Source: Shewanella sp. MTB7
GTDB lineage: Bacteria; Pseudomonadota; Gammaproteobacteria; Enterobacterales; Shewanellaceae
Assembly (NCBI RefSeq): GCF_027571385.1
Contig: NZ_CP085636.1
Span: 4,406,001-4,470,000 of the forward strand
Length of the DNA stretch: 64,000 nucleotides
Reading direction: 5' to 3'
Below the pieces are notes generated by a model. The model searched no databases. It worked only from the letters and a program-made list of their open reading frames with translations, and was not told the DNA's origin. Positions 31,085 through 39,111 of the stretch are shown here, in pieces. The translations under genes and the position numbers were made by a program. Each line of letters opens with the position of its first letter. Position 1 is the first letter of the stretch.

Positions 31085-32470
31085 ATGAAATCGCTCATAC
31101 TACGGATTAATCGCTCGATACTTACCGCGCTTATTAGCAGTCTGGTTGTACTTATCACAAGCACAATACCGCTAGCCAATGCTGCCAGTACACAAGAAAT
31201 TGAGGAGCTAACGCCATTCAGTGAAGCAGAGCTTGAGCAGATGCTGGCACCCATAGCTTTGTATCCTGATAGTCTATTGACTCATATCTTGATCGCAGCC
31301 ACTTACCCTATAGAGCTGATACAGGCTGAACGATTACACAGTAAAAATACACTGCTCCCCACAGCCCAATTAATGGAGAAAGCAGAAAAGAAGGATTGGG
31401 ATCCCAGTGTCACAGCACTGCTCGCCTTTCCCAATGTGTTAGAAAAACTCAGCAGCGATCTAAGCTGGACCCAAGATCTCGGCGATGCCTTCCTTCAAGA
31501 TGAAGCAAAATTGCTCGCCAGTATTCAGTCACTCAGAGCCCAAGCCGACGAGGCTGATAGTCTGTCTGAGATGGAAAACATGTCAGTCACCCGAGTTAAC
31601 AACCGGATAGTGATTGAGCCAGTACAAAAAGAGATTGTCTATGTGCCTTATTATGATCCACGTACAGTATATGGAAATTGGCACTGGTATAACTATCCGC
31701 CAGTCTACTGGGCACCCTATCCCTATTATGTCGGTCGTCCCAACGGTCAATTTTACTGGAACAGTGGCGTTCAAATCAGCTTTAACTTCTTTTTCAGCGC
31801 CTTTCACTGGAGCAACCACAGAGTCGTCGTTATCGATCATCACCGCTCACACCACTACCGTCACAGAGGTCGTATTGTCACCAGTCACGGTTCTCAAAAA
31901 TGGCATCACAAGCCTCAACACAGACGTGGAGTTGCGTATCGCAGTACCCATGTGAAGCAACGCTATAACAGCCATAGACCTAGTGTCGCGCACAGTAAGC
32001 TGCTGCGTCATTCGGAGAGAAGTTCGCTTGCACATAATGGCTTACAGAGCACTAAACACTACGCAAACCAAGACAAGAAGCTCAAGCATTACAACAAGCA
32101 AGTATCGCAGCACAGAGAGCAAAAGTTTGCTAACAAGCTTCACAATAGCCATAAGCCAGCTAAACCTAGCCATAAACCAGAAAGAATTAGCGTAAAAAGG
32201 ACTGACAGTTATCGCGACCAGCAACGTGATATCAAAATCCATCAGCAACGGGACATGAAGAGTCATCAGCCACAAAGGAATGTCCATCTACCCAAGAGCC
32301 AACAAGCTCAACGGAGCATGCACAAGCAACAACGAGAAAGTACACAACAAGTGAGAAGCCAGCAGCCCAGACAGGTCAGTCAGGTCAGGCAATCTGCGCA
32401 ACGTTCTCAGCAAGGCTCACAACAGAGAGCGCAGCATAGATCTCAAGGGCACAGTAAGAGTAGAGATTAG
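31085..32470 (+). CDS. DUF3300 family exported protein with a His/Gln/Arg-rich tail
   Basis: A 461-residue exported protein with a signal peptide or membrane segment (about residues 12-37). The DUF3300 domain occupies the first half: FSEAELEQMLAPIALYPDSLLTHILIAATYP, KKDWDPSVTALLAFPNVLEKLS, IVYVPYYDPRTVYGNW. It is followed by an aromatic patch and then a low-complexity tail rich in His, Gln, Arg, Ser and Lys (about 260-461) that should be strongly basic, able to bind metals or polyanions. Family members lie near two-component and stress genes; their role is unknown. It is downstream of the PhoPQ-like pair and may belong to its regulon. Confidence 0.85.
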   Translation: MKSLILRINRSILTALISSLVVLITSTIPLANAASTQEIEELTPFSEAELEQMLAPIALYPDSLLTHILIAATYPIELIQAERLHSKNTLLPTAQLMEKAEKKDWDPSVTALLAFPNVLEKLSSDLSWTQDLGDAFLQDEAKLLASIQSLRAQADEADSLSEMENMSVTRVNNRIVIEPVQKEIVYVPYYDPRTVYGNWHWYNYPPVYWAPYPYYVGRPNGQFYWNSGVQISFNFFFSAFHWSNHRVVVIDHHRSHHYRHRGRIVTSHGSQKWHHKPQHRRGVAYRSTHVKQRYNSHRPSVAHSKLLRHSERSSLAHNGLQSTKHYANQDKKLKHYNKQVSQHREQKFANKLHNSHKPAKPSHKPERISVKRTDSYRDQQRDIKIHQQRDMKSHQPQRNVHLPKSQQAQRSMHKQQRESTQQVRSQQPRQVSQVRQSAQRSQQGSQQRAQHRSQGHSKSRD

Positions 32471-33457
32471 GGACTTGTCAGATAACAAACCTTAGTTAAC
32501 TTGTCGGATAACAAGTTTCAAATATCTTTAGGTTGGGTTCATTTGGCGGTTTTGGTATTTGGTTGGTTTGCTGGATACCATAACTTATTTTTAATCTATA
32601 GCCTGCGGCACGCTTTATGTGTAAACACTCCTATGACACGCCGCAAGCACAATCCCTGTAAGCTCGACGCTGACGAATCCCCCGATGATTTTCTAATAAA
32701 TTAACTAAATAGGGTGAACTTACACCTTGAGTATGATCTGATGAAGGTGCGAACAAACATCAAACTCAGGAGCTCAAGGTGTAAGTGCTGTCTATCCTAC
32801 ATCAATTTCTGTATGAACACTGTCCTGAAATTCACCTAAAGCGTCTCAACTCTCTCATGCTAGCTTGCCAAGCACTCGTCGATTCAGATGAGCTGACCCT
32901 GACTTCATTAGGGCGATTTATCAATAACAGCACAACACACTAAACACTCGATTAAACGTATGGATAGGTTACTTGGGAATCATCACCTGCACGGGGAAAG
33001 GATTGCCGTCTACCAATGGTACGCCAAGTGGTTGATTTTCAATAACACTATGCCTGTTGTGTTAGTTGATTGATCTAATATGAAAGAGGGGCGAGAGCTT
33101 ATCGCGCTTAGAGCCTCAATTGCACTCAAAGGACGCTCAATCACTCTCTATGAGCTAACATTCCCACTCGCTCTTCAAGGTACGCAGCAGGCTCATAACC
33201 AGTTTTTGCATGAGTTGAGTAGAGTCATTCCCAAGTCAGTGACTCCGCTCATCGTAACTGATGCTGGATATAGAAACCCTTGGTTTAGATAGGCTGAAAA
33301 GCTCGGCTGGTATTGGCTAGGACGCGCTAGAGGGTTAAGTGTTTATCAGCCACACCCCAATGGCCGTCAAATATCATTAAAAGAGCTATACCCGTCAGCT
33401 TCAAGCCGAGCCAAGCATGTAGGTCGGGTTGCGCTATCGGTTAAAAAGCCGTTGTTA

Positions 33458-34568
33458 TACCGGTCCATCTTAACACTTAGTCATAATTGCCCAGTCTCTT
33501 CGGCATAATGACATCACCCTCTTTGAGTCACTGATAAAGTAATTCCAAGCAATCGAACAAGCATCCACTATATTCTCATAACCTTTGAAACTGCGATTAG
33601 CAAGATGATGCTATCTTAACCAGCTCCATACTTGTTCTATCGGATTTAGCTCTGGCGAGTACGGGGGTAACTTGATGATACTCAAATTGTTAAATTCATC
33701 CGCGATATCATCGGTGTGCCAGCCTGCACCATCCATAACAACAACCGCGTGTCTACCAGGCTTTGTTCTTTGGGATATCAGTGATAGATGTTGACACATA
33801 ATATCCTTACTTAGGTATGGCGTAATTAACGCTTCAGTCTCTCCTGTTTGCGGGCAAACAGCGCCAAAGAAATGAACATATTCAAATTGTTGCTGACGCA
33901 CCGCCCTAGGACGCGTCCCTTTTCTCGCCCACAAACGTGTCGTTGTGTTTTGTTGCCCAAAGCAAGCCTCATCCTGAAACCAAATATCGACCTGTTCAAG
34001 TGCTACGCTACCTGGGATGTTAAGGATCGTTTCCAGTTGGAACTTTTTTAAAAGCCGTTTGGGCTTCAGGTGACTGTTTGGGGTGCTTGGAACGGCTGGT
34101 TATCCAGCTAAAGTTGAGCTGAGTTAATAGTTTATAAATAGCGTTAGGGTGATAATCAACATCGAAATAGTACTGAATATATTTTCGGATGTCATCGCCT
34201 GTCAGTCTGCCACCAGAGTTTTTCATGCTATTTGATTCGATATAGGTGTTAAGTTGTTGCTTTTGCCGTGTTGTAAGATAGCTATCTCTACCTTTATTCT
34301 TTTTAGCATCCAAGCCTTTAAGGCCATGAGCAAGATATTTTGCTACCCATGTATTAACACTGCCCCGGGCAACTTTAAGTCTATTGGCGACTTCATTCCG
34401 GCGGTGTCCTTCTAAAAATAGAGACACTGCCAACAATCGGATCCTTTTACGGGGTTCCTTTTCAGCTCTAGATAGAGCCAAGAGCTCTTCTGCTGTGTAA
34501 TTTTTCAAAGAGGGATACTGGTGGTTTGTGGTGTATCTATTAGATCACAACTCATTACTGATTGGTAT
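33458..34568 (-). mobile_element. IS630-type element nested in the IS4 transposase gene
   Basis: The element begins TACCGGTCC and ends GATTGGTAT and is flanked by TA on both sides (33456-33457, 34569-34570), the target duplication of the IS630/Tc1 superfamily. Removing it with one TA restores the IS4 reading frame exactly, which fixes the boundaries to within a base. Its right end (complement TACCAATCAGTA) equals the ends of the two 265-base MITEs further along the window. Confidence 0.87.
33470..34508 (-). pseudogene. IS630-family transposase, one frameshift and one stop
   Basis: The amino half (34020-34508) has the helix-turn-helix region RKRIRLLAVSLFLEGHRRNEVANRLKVARGSVNTW. The frame is lost at an A6 run near 34045-34050. 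The next frame gives FQLETILNIPGSVALEQVDIWFQDEACFG with the first catalytic Asp, then VVVMDGAGWHTDD with the second, and YSPELNPIEQVWSWLR with the Glu. A TAG then stops the frame just before 33611, but it continues HHLANRSFKGYENIV to 33470. The frame needed after A6 is +1, not the usual -1, so it is probably decay rather than programmed frameshifting. Confidence 0.85.
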
Positions 34569-35132
34569 TATGCGAGCTGGTACTATTTAAAGAGCGCGCT
34601 AAAGGGCGCAAAGGACAAAGAAGAACCACAACAGATTGTCATCACACGGCCCAATGGACCTATGAACGAACAGCCAAAGAACCATGGGCACTGTTGACAA
34701 ACCTAACGATGGAAGCAATGCCCCCTAAGAAGCTGGTCAATCTCTATCGCAAGCGTATGCAGATAGAAGAAACATTTCGAGACTTAAAAAGCCCAGCCTA
34801 TGGGTTCAGTTTACGCCATAGCCGCACAAGAAGTGCAGCTAGGATGGATATCTTGCTACTAATAGCCTTGCTTGTTCAGCTCGCATTTTGGTGGGTTGGA
34901 CTTTTTGGTGTGGCAAATAAGTTATACCGACAGTTTCAGGCTAACACAGTGAAAACACGCAGTGTGCTATCCATAGTAAGGATGGGAAAAGAGTTACTGA
35001 GGCGAAGGCAATATTACAGAATGACTGGTAGAGACTTCCAAGAAGCGATGAGGCAATTATCAGATTTATCAAGGCTTCATGGTTGCTGGGGAGCTGAATT
35101 ATGAGGGGATCCTACAGGGCGGGGCATAAACA

Positions 35133-35170
35133 CCTCCTACTGCAACCGATAAATAAAGCTTAGTAGGAGG
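35133..35170. repeat. Inverted repeat beside the IS4 right end
   Basis: CCTCCTACT and AGTAGGAGG form a perfect 9-base stem with a 20-base loop. It has no T tract; it may be an old transcription terminator or part of a repeat. Confidence 0.45.
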
Positions 35171-35175
35171 ATGAA

Positions 35176-35221
35176 AATTGAGTAATTGAGTAATTGAGTA
35201 ATTGAGTAATTGAGTAATTGA
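35176..35221. repeat. 8-base tandem repeat (AATTGAGT, five copies plus a partial)
   Basis: Five perfect AATTGAGT units and a terminal AATTGA. No gene reads through it. Such short arrays vary in copy number between strains. Confidence 0.95.
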
Positions 35222-35298
35222 TTAAGGGTGGCCTAATTTATCTTTATCACTAAAAGGTTAAGTTTTTAAACTTAAAAAATATTAATTACCATTCTCTA

Positions 35299-35505
35299 TT
35301 ATTTTATTTTATTGGTTTTAGCTAATAAATAATAAACCAAAAAATAAATATTGAGCCCCGGAATTAACCCTAATATAAATGCAATTGTTTTGTTTTTTGT
35401 TTTTTTTGAAGCTAGTACTAAACAAAGAACAGCCACAATTACCATATAAAGTGGAATAATAATAGTTAGTAAATTAACCTCTCCATTTCGAACTTGATCA
35501 AGCAT
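35299..35505 (-). CDS. Small membrane protein, function unknown
   Basis: I start this at the ATG at 35503-35505 (MLDQVRNGEVNLL), which has AGGA about 9 bases upstream; an earlier in-frame start at 35559 would overlap the preceding gene. The 68-residue product has two hydrophobic helices (LLTIIIPLYMVIVAVLCLVLA and IAFILGLIPGLNIYFLVYYLL) separated by a basic loop (SKKTKNK). No family is recognised. It follows the next listed gene closely on the same strand, so the two form a pair. The DNA is very AT-rich compared with the core genes, suggesting recent arrival. Confidence 0.6.
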   Translation of the reverse strand: MLDQVRNGEVNLLTIIIPLYMVIVAVLCLVLASKKTKNKTIAFILGLIPGLNIYFLVYYLLAKTNKIK

Positions 35506-35515
35506 AATTGAATTC

Positions 35516-36343
35516 CTATTTTGGGGATACGGGATTAATGGTAACTTTTCCTGTACCACCAGCGCCTCTAATCACTGTAAATGGAACTCCTTTATCACTC
35601 AATTTATTTAGGAATGATTGTAAATTATTAGCATCGGAAAAGTGGTAAGTGCCTTCAAGTGGTTGACCTTTATCCGGAATATTAGTGCCACTTTTAGTAT
35701 ATGTTGATGAACCGGGAACATACTTCAAAACAACATCACCAGTATTTATAGGAGCCATAATAACTCTAATTGACGTACCATCATCGAAATTCAATTGAAT
35801 TTCTATTCCTACTAAAAAAGAAAGTGAGAACTCACCAACAATATTAGCTACTTCGTTACTCCAATATGTCACAGGATAATTATCATGAACATAATTGTCA
35901 AAAAGATGATGATTCCCCGTTTCTCTAGCTACATCCCAAGCTGAAGCTAACCCTGATGAAGCAGGAATATCATAACCACTGCGAGCCTGTCTCATAAGCC
36001 CTGTATTGGATAGTTCAAGAAAAATTTGTGCTGTTTCTGCTCCTACATTTATTGTATTAGACCTTATGACTAAGTCAGGTTCATCCCCTCCACTCATTAA
36101 CCATGAAGCTGATATGTACCATCTGTATACTTTACCAGACTTAGCATTCCCAACTGTAATATAGCCCTTAAAACCTTCATTTGTTTTATCAGCCTCTCCA
36201 ATAGCGAATGACCTAGCTTTCACATAAAAGTTCGAACTTGACTCACAACTATTACACACCTTTAGAGTTTCGCTTTTGACACTACTAGAAAGTGCCACGC
36301 CACATAAAAAAACCGAGAGCATTATAAATGATATTTGTTTCAT
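35516..36343 (-). CDS. Exported protein of unknown function, orphan
   Basis: The start is taken at the ATG at 36341-36343, which opens a signal peptide (MKQISFIMLSVFLCGVALSSS). An upstream in-frame ATG at 36427 would give a charged extension before the signal. The mature protein (about 250 residues) has an early Cys pair (VCNSC), many short hydrophobic beta-like strands, and a carboxyl segment that includes GTYHFSDANNLQSFLNKLSDKGVPFTVIRG. I do not recognise a family. It lies between a dead transposon and a repeat array and is AT-rich, so it is probably accessory DNA. It is followed 10 bases downstream by the small membrane protein. Confidence 0.65.
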   Translation of the reverse strand: MKQISFIMLSVFLCGVALSSSVKSETLKVCNSCESSSNFYVKARSFAIGEADKTNEGFKGYITVGNAKSGKVYRWYISASWLMSGGDEPDLVIRSNTINVGAETAQIFLELSNTGLMRQARSGYDIPASSGLASAWDVARETGNHHLFDNYVHDNYPVTYWSNEVANIVGEFSLSFLVGIEIQLNFDDGTSIRVIMAPINTGDVVLKYVPGSSTYTKSGTNIPDKGQPLEGTYHFSDANNLQSFLNKLSDKGVPFTVIRGAGGTGKVTINPVSPK

Positions 36344-36471
36344 TCCTTTGAAATCCTTTAAAAAATAACTGTACGCTACTGATTCATAGCATTTAACATC
36401 AAACATTACTGTTTGATATGTATACAATTACATACTCTATAGACTTTAACAAGCCTCTGAATTCAATTTCA

Positions 36472-37010
36472 ACAAAGGGGTCGTAACGAATTAGCTAATA
36501 TTTAAATCGAAGAGATAACCTTCTTGTAAATCAGCAGCTGTAGATGCTACTGCTAGCTTCCAAAACATGGTCGGAAATGTTCCCTCCATTTCTAGGTATT
36601 TCCTCCATCCTTGGAGGTCAGACGTGCTTGCGGCAGTTCGCAGAAGTAGCTGCACATACGTCGTTCTTTGACATCCTGCCATCATGACATTAGTGCATTC
36701 ATACACGGCACCCGCTGGAGGCGATAAGCAGCAATGGAGATACAAGATTTCACTACTCACCTAATACCAAAATAAGCCTAAAACTAAATCAAAAAATGTA
36801 ATCCTGTTCAAAGTAGATTTACCTCCATCTTTACCTCCGTGTACTCCGTGAAGCGCAGCACTCCGTGGTGAGAACAAGCTTTTGTCTTTTAGCAAAACAA
36901 AGTACAACATCACAATCCAACACCAAATGAATCGAATCAGAAAATGCCATCAATCTTCATTCGAAGGTTAGCCAACTTTACTATTTACCTCCTGCCCTAT
37001 AGGTAATAAA
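36472..37010. repeat. Composite repeat, copy A (about 540 bases)
   Basis: This copy begins ACAAAGGGGTCGTAA and contains a block at 36504-36745 (AAATCGAAGAG to AGATACAA) that recurs at 37155-37346. It ends with a 115-base block at 36892-37006 that recurs nearly base for base at 37442-37555. Frames inside it are incidental. No gene is supported between 36344 and 37607. Confidence 0.85.
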
Positions 37011-37555
37011 CAAAGGGGTCGTAGCTAATTAGCATTTAGAGCGTAATAGATGAGAAAATATAAGGCTATATCCGCGTAACATAAGATAGCTAAATCTCTA
37101 TCGCCAACAAACTTAGGGGCAGAAAAGATTTACAAAATGCTACCAAGTAAGCCCAAATCGAAGAGAACGATGGACAGGTGTAGATGCGACTGCGAGCTTC
37201 CAAAACATGGCAGAAAATGTTCCTGACATTTTTCTGCATTTCCTCCATCCTTGGAGGTCAGACGTGCTTGCGGCGGTTCGCAGAACCTTCTCTAAGAAAT
37301 AGTGCACATACCACGCTGGAGGCGATAGATAACAATGAAAGTACAACCTTCAACAGTCCAGCTCAATACCAACTCAGCCGAAAGCCAAACCAGAAAATGT
37401 AAACAATCTTCATTCGAAGGCTATTTCGATCACGGAGAAGTGCAAAACAAAGTACAACATCACAATCCAACACCAAATGAAACGAATCAGAAAATGCCAT
37501 CAACCTTCATTCGAAGTTAGCCAACTTTACTATTTACCTCCTGCCCTATAGGTAA
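37011..37555. repeat. Composite repeat, copy B (about 545 bases)
   Basis: Tandem to copy A. The shared parts are the opening ACAAAGGGGTCGTA, the middle block with CCTTGGAGGTCAGACGTGCT, and the last block ending CTCCTGCCCTATAGGTAA. The middle block of B lacks about 45 bases present in A. A related fragment with TTCATTCGAAGGC also lies at 51985-52033, beside the alpha-hydroxy-acid oxidase gene, so this is a dispersed family. Confidence 0.85.
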
Positions 37556-37607
37556 AACAGAGGTTAATGGTATTATCTACATCAACCTTGAATGCCTATC
37601 GATAACT

Positions 37608-39101
37608 ATGAACGGCCAGCCGACAAGCCTGCAAAAATTGAATGATAAATTGATATTACCCATCATCATAGCCGGAGGCAGTGGGACTCGCTTATGGCCT
37701 CTGTCTCGTCAATGCTTTCCAAAACAGTTTCTGACGCTGGATGGCGATCATTCGATGCTACAAACAACGATGCAGCGATTGGCTGGCATAGCGCATCAGC
37801 CACCTATGGTGCTTTGTAATGAAGAACATAGGTTTGCAGTTGCTGAGCAGCTCAGGGCCAATCAGCTGCCCCATAGCGGTATTATGCTGGAACCAGTGAG
37901 TCGAAATACCGCACCGGCTATCGCTCTTGCCGCTTTTCATGCCATAAAGAATGGACAGGATCCTGTCTTGCTGGTGCTTGCTGCCGATCATGTGATTAGA
38001 GATGAGGCCAGTTTCTGCCAAACTGTCCAGTCAGCCAATGACTTTGCACAAGCTGGCAAGCTTGTCACTTTTGGTATAGTGCCCACCTCGCCGCAAGCGG
38101 GTTACGGTTACATCAAACGAGGTCATGCATTCGCTCAAGCAACTGATCTTGAAGCATCATCTGCTGGGTTTATTATCGATAAGTTTGTTGAGAAACCCGA
38201 TATCGATACTGCGCAGGCTTATCTTGAAAGTGGTGAGTATTATTGGAATAGCGGTATTTTCATGTTCAAGGCCAGCGTCTATTTAGCCGAACTACATCGA
38301 CACAGACCCGATATTTATACCGCTTGCGAGCAAGCGTTAGCTAGCCCTCTTATGGATCTCGACTTTACCCGCATTGATAAGCAAGCTTTCATCGATTGCC
38401 CCGCTGAATCTATCGATTATGCCGTCATGGAGCCCTTGTGTAATACCGTGTCACCAAACGACAAGGCCATAGTGGTACCCATGGATTGTGGCTGGAGCGA
38501 TGTCGGCACTTGGTCTGCGCTATGGGAAGCCTCAAATAAAGACGCTCAGGGCAATGCGATGCGCGGCGATGTCATTGCCCATCGCACCAAAAATAGTTAT
38601 ATCTACGCCCAAGACAAACTCGTCACGACCCTAGGGCTTGAGAATATGGTGGTGGTTGAAACCAAAGACGCCATCTCAATTGCTAAGCAGTCCGAGGTTC
38701 AGCACGTTAAAGCGATTGTTGAGCAACTAGATGTCGAGCAACGCCCTGAGCTTAAACAGCATAAGCAGGTCTATCGCCCATGGGGGAAGTACGATGCACT
38801 CGATAATGGTGAGCGTTTCTTAGTTAAACGTATCTCGGTTAATCCAGGAGAAAAGCTCTCATTGCAGATGCATCACCACAGAGCTGAGCACTGGATTGTG
38901 GTCTCTGGCATAGCCAAAGTCACTAAAGGCGACGAGGAGCTGTTGCTCAATGAGAACCAATCGACCTATATCCCAGTGGGCATAGTCCATGCGCTTGAAA
39001 ACCCCGGTAAGCAGCCATTAGAGCTCATTGAAATTCAATCAGGGGATTATTTAGGTGAAGACGACATTGTCCGTTTTAAAGACAAATATGGTCGAGACTA
39101 G
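37608..39101 (+). CDS. manC: Mannose-1-phosphate guanylyltransferase / mannose-6-phosphate isomerase
   Basis: A bifunctional 497-residue enzyme making GDP-mannose (and possibly interconverting fructose-6-P and mannose-6-P). The amino domain has the nucleotidyltransferase signature GGSGTRLWPLSRQCFPKQFL (about residues 24-43), VEKPD and YYWNSGIFMF. The carboxyl domain is a cupin of the type II phosphomannose isomerase (PWGKYDALDNGERFLVKRI, LSLQMHHHRAEHWIVVSG). The length is normal. It is followed by phosphomannomutase after 10 bases, so the pair supplies GDP-mannose for surface polysaccharide, although no glycosyltransferases are in this window. The composite repeat lies directly upstream. Confidence 0.95.
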   Translation: MNGQPTSLQKLNDKLILPIIIAGGSGTRLWPLSRQCFPKQFLTLDGDHSMLQTTMQRLAGIAHQPPMVLCNEEHRFAVAEQLRANQLPHSGIMLEPVSRNTAPAIALAAFHAIKNGQDPVLLVLAADHVIRDEASFCQTVQSANDFAQAGKLVTFGIVPTSPQAGYGYIKRGHAFAQATDLEASSAGFIIDKFVEKPDIDTAQAYLESGEYYWNSGIFMFKASVYLAELHRHRPDIYTACEQALASPLMDLDFTRIDKQAFIDCPAESIDYAVMEPLCNTVSPNDKAIVVPMDCGWSDVGTWSALWEASNKDAQGNAMRGDVIAHRTKNSYIYAQDKLVTTLGLENMVVVETKDAISIAKQSEVQHVKAIVEQLDVEQRPELKQHKQVYRPWGKYDALDNGERFLVKRISVNPGEKLSLQMHHHRAEHWIVVSGIAKVTKGDEELLLNENQSTYIPVGIVHALENPGKQPLELIEIQSGDYLGEDDIVRFKDKYGRD

Positions 39102-39111
39102 AGGCAGCATA

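Larger units (their letters stand above)
32785..35104 (+). pseudogene. IS4-family (IS10-type) transposase, decayed and split
   Basis: Segments in order match the IS10-type transposase: LSILHQFLYEHCPEIHLKRL (32785 on), MDRLLGNHHLHGERIAVYQWYA, MKEGRELIALRASIALKGR (33080-33292), AEKLGWYWLGRARG, and VGRVALSVKKPLL up to 33457. After the nested element they resume as CELVLFKERAKGRKGQRR and the catalytic YRKRMQIEETFRDLKSPAYG to 35104. Between them are a frameshift near 32941, TGA replacing Trp at about 33074, and a TAG near 33291. Joining the flanks across the nested element restores KKPLLCELVLFKE in frame. Confidence 0.9.
32670..35117 (+). mobile_element. Dead IS4-family (IS10-type) element, interrupted by an IS630-type element
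   Basis: The right end (35097-35117) reads, on the complementary strand, CTGTAGGATCCCCTCATAAT, close to the IS10 terminal sequence as I recall it. The left end at 32670 begins CTGACGAATCCCCCGATGAT and agrees with it at about 15 of 21 positions. Between them lies an IS10-like transposase gene with several stops and a second element nested inside. No matching 9-base target duplication is seen, so the insertion is old or rearranged, and the left boundary is less certain than the right. Confidence 0.75.

Noticed and set aside
32501..32704. A 67-codon frame starting TTG between the DUF3300 gene and the IS4 element
   Set aside because: It crosses the deduced left end of the dead IS4 element, has no ribosome site, and its first part is a hairpin repeat also seen near 43.6 kb.
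33470..34508. A6 run in the IS630 transposase as programmed frameshifting
   Set aside because: The required shift is +1 rather than the -1 slip usual at such a site, and a downstream in-frame TAG shows that the gene is dead anyway.
35133..35221. Hairpin plus 8-base tandem repeat considered as a CRISPR array or leader
   Set aside because: The units are 8 bases with no spacers; there are no cas genes in the window.
36491..37346. Short frames with CCLSPPA- and ASTSDLQGWRK-like sequence inside the composite repeats
   Set aside because: The similarity follows from the DNA repeat. One copy is broken relative to the other, and there is no start context.
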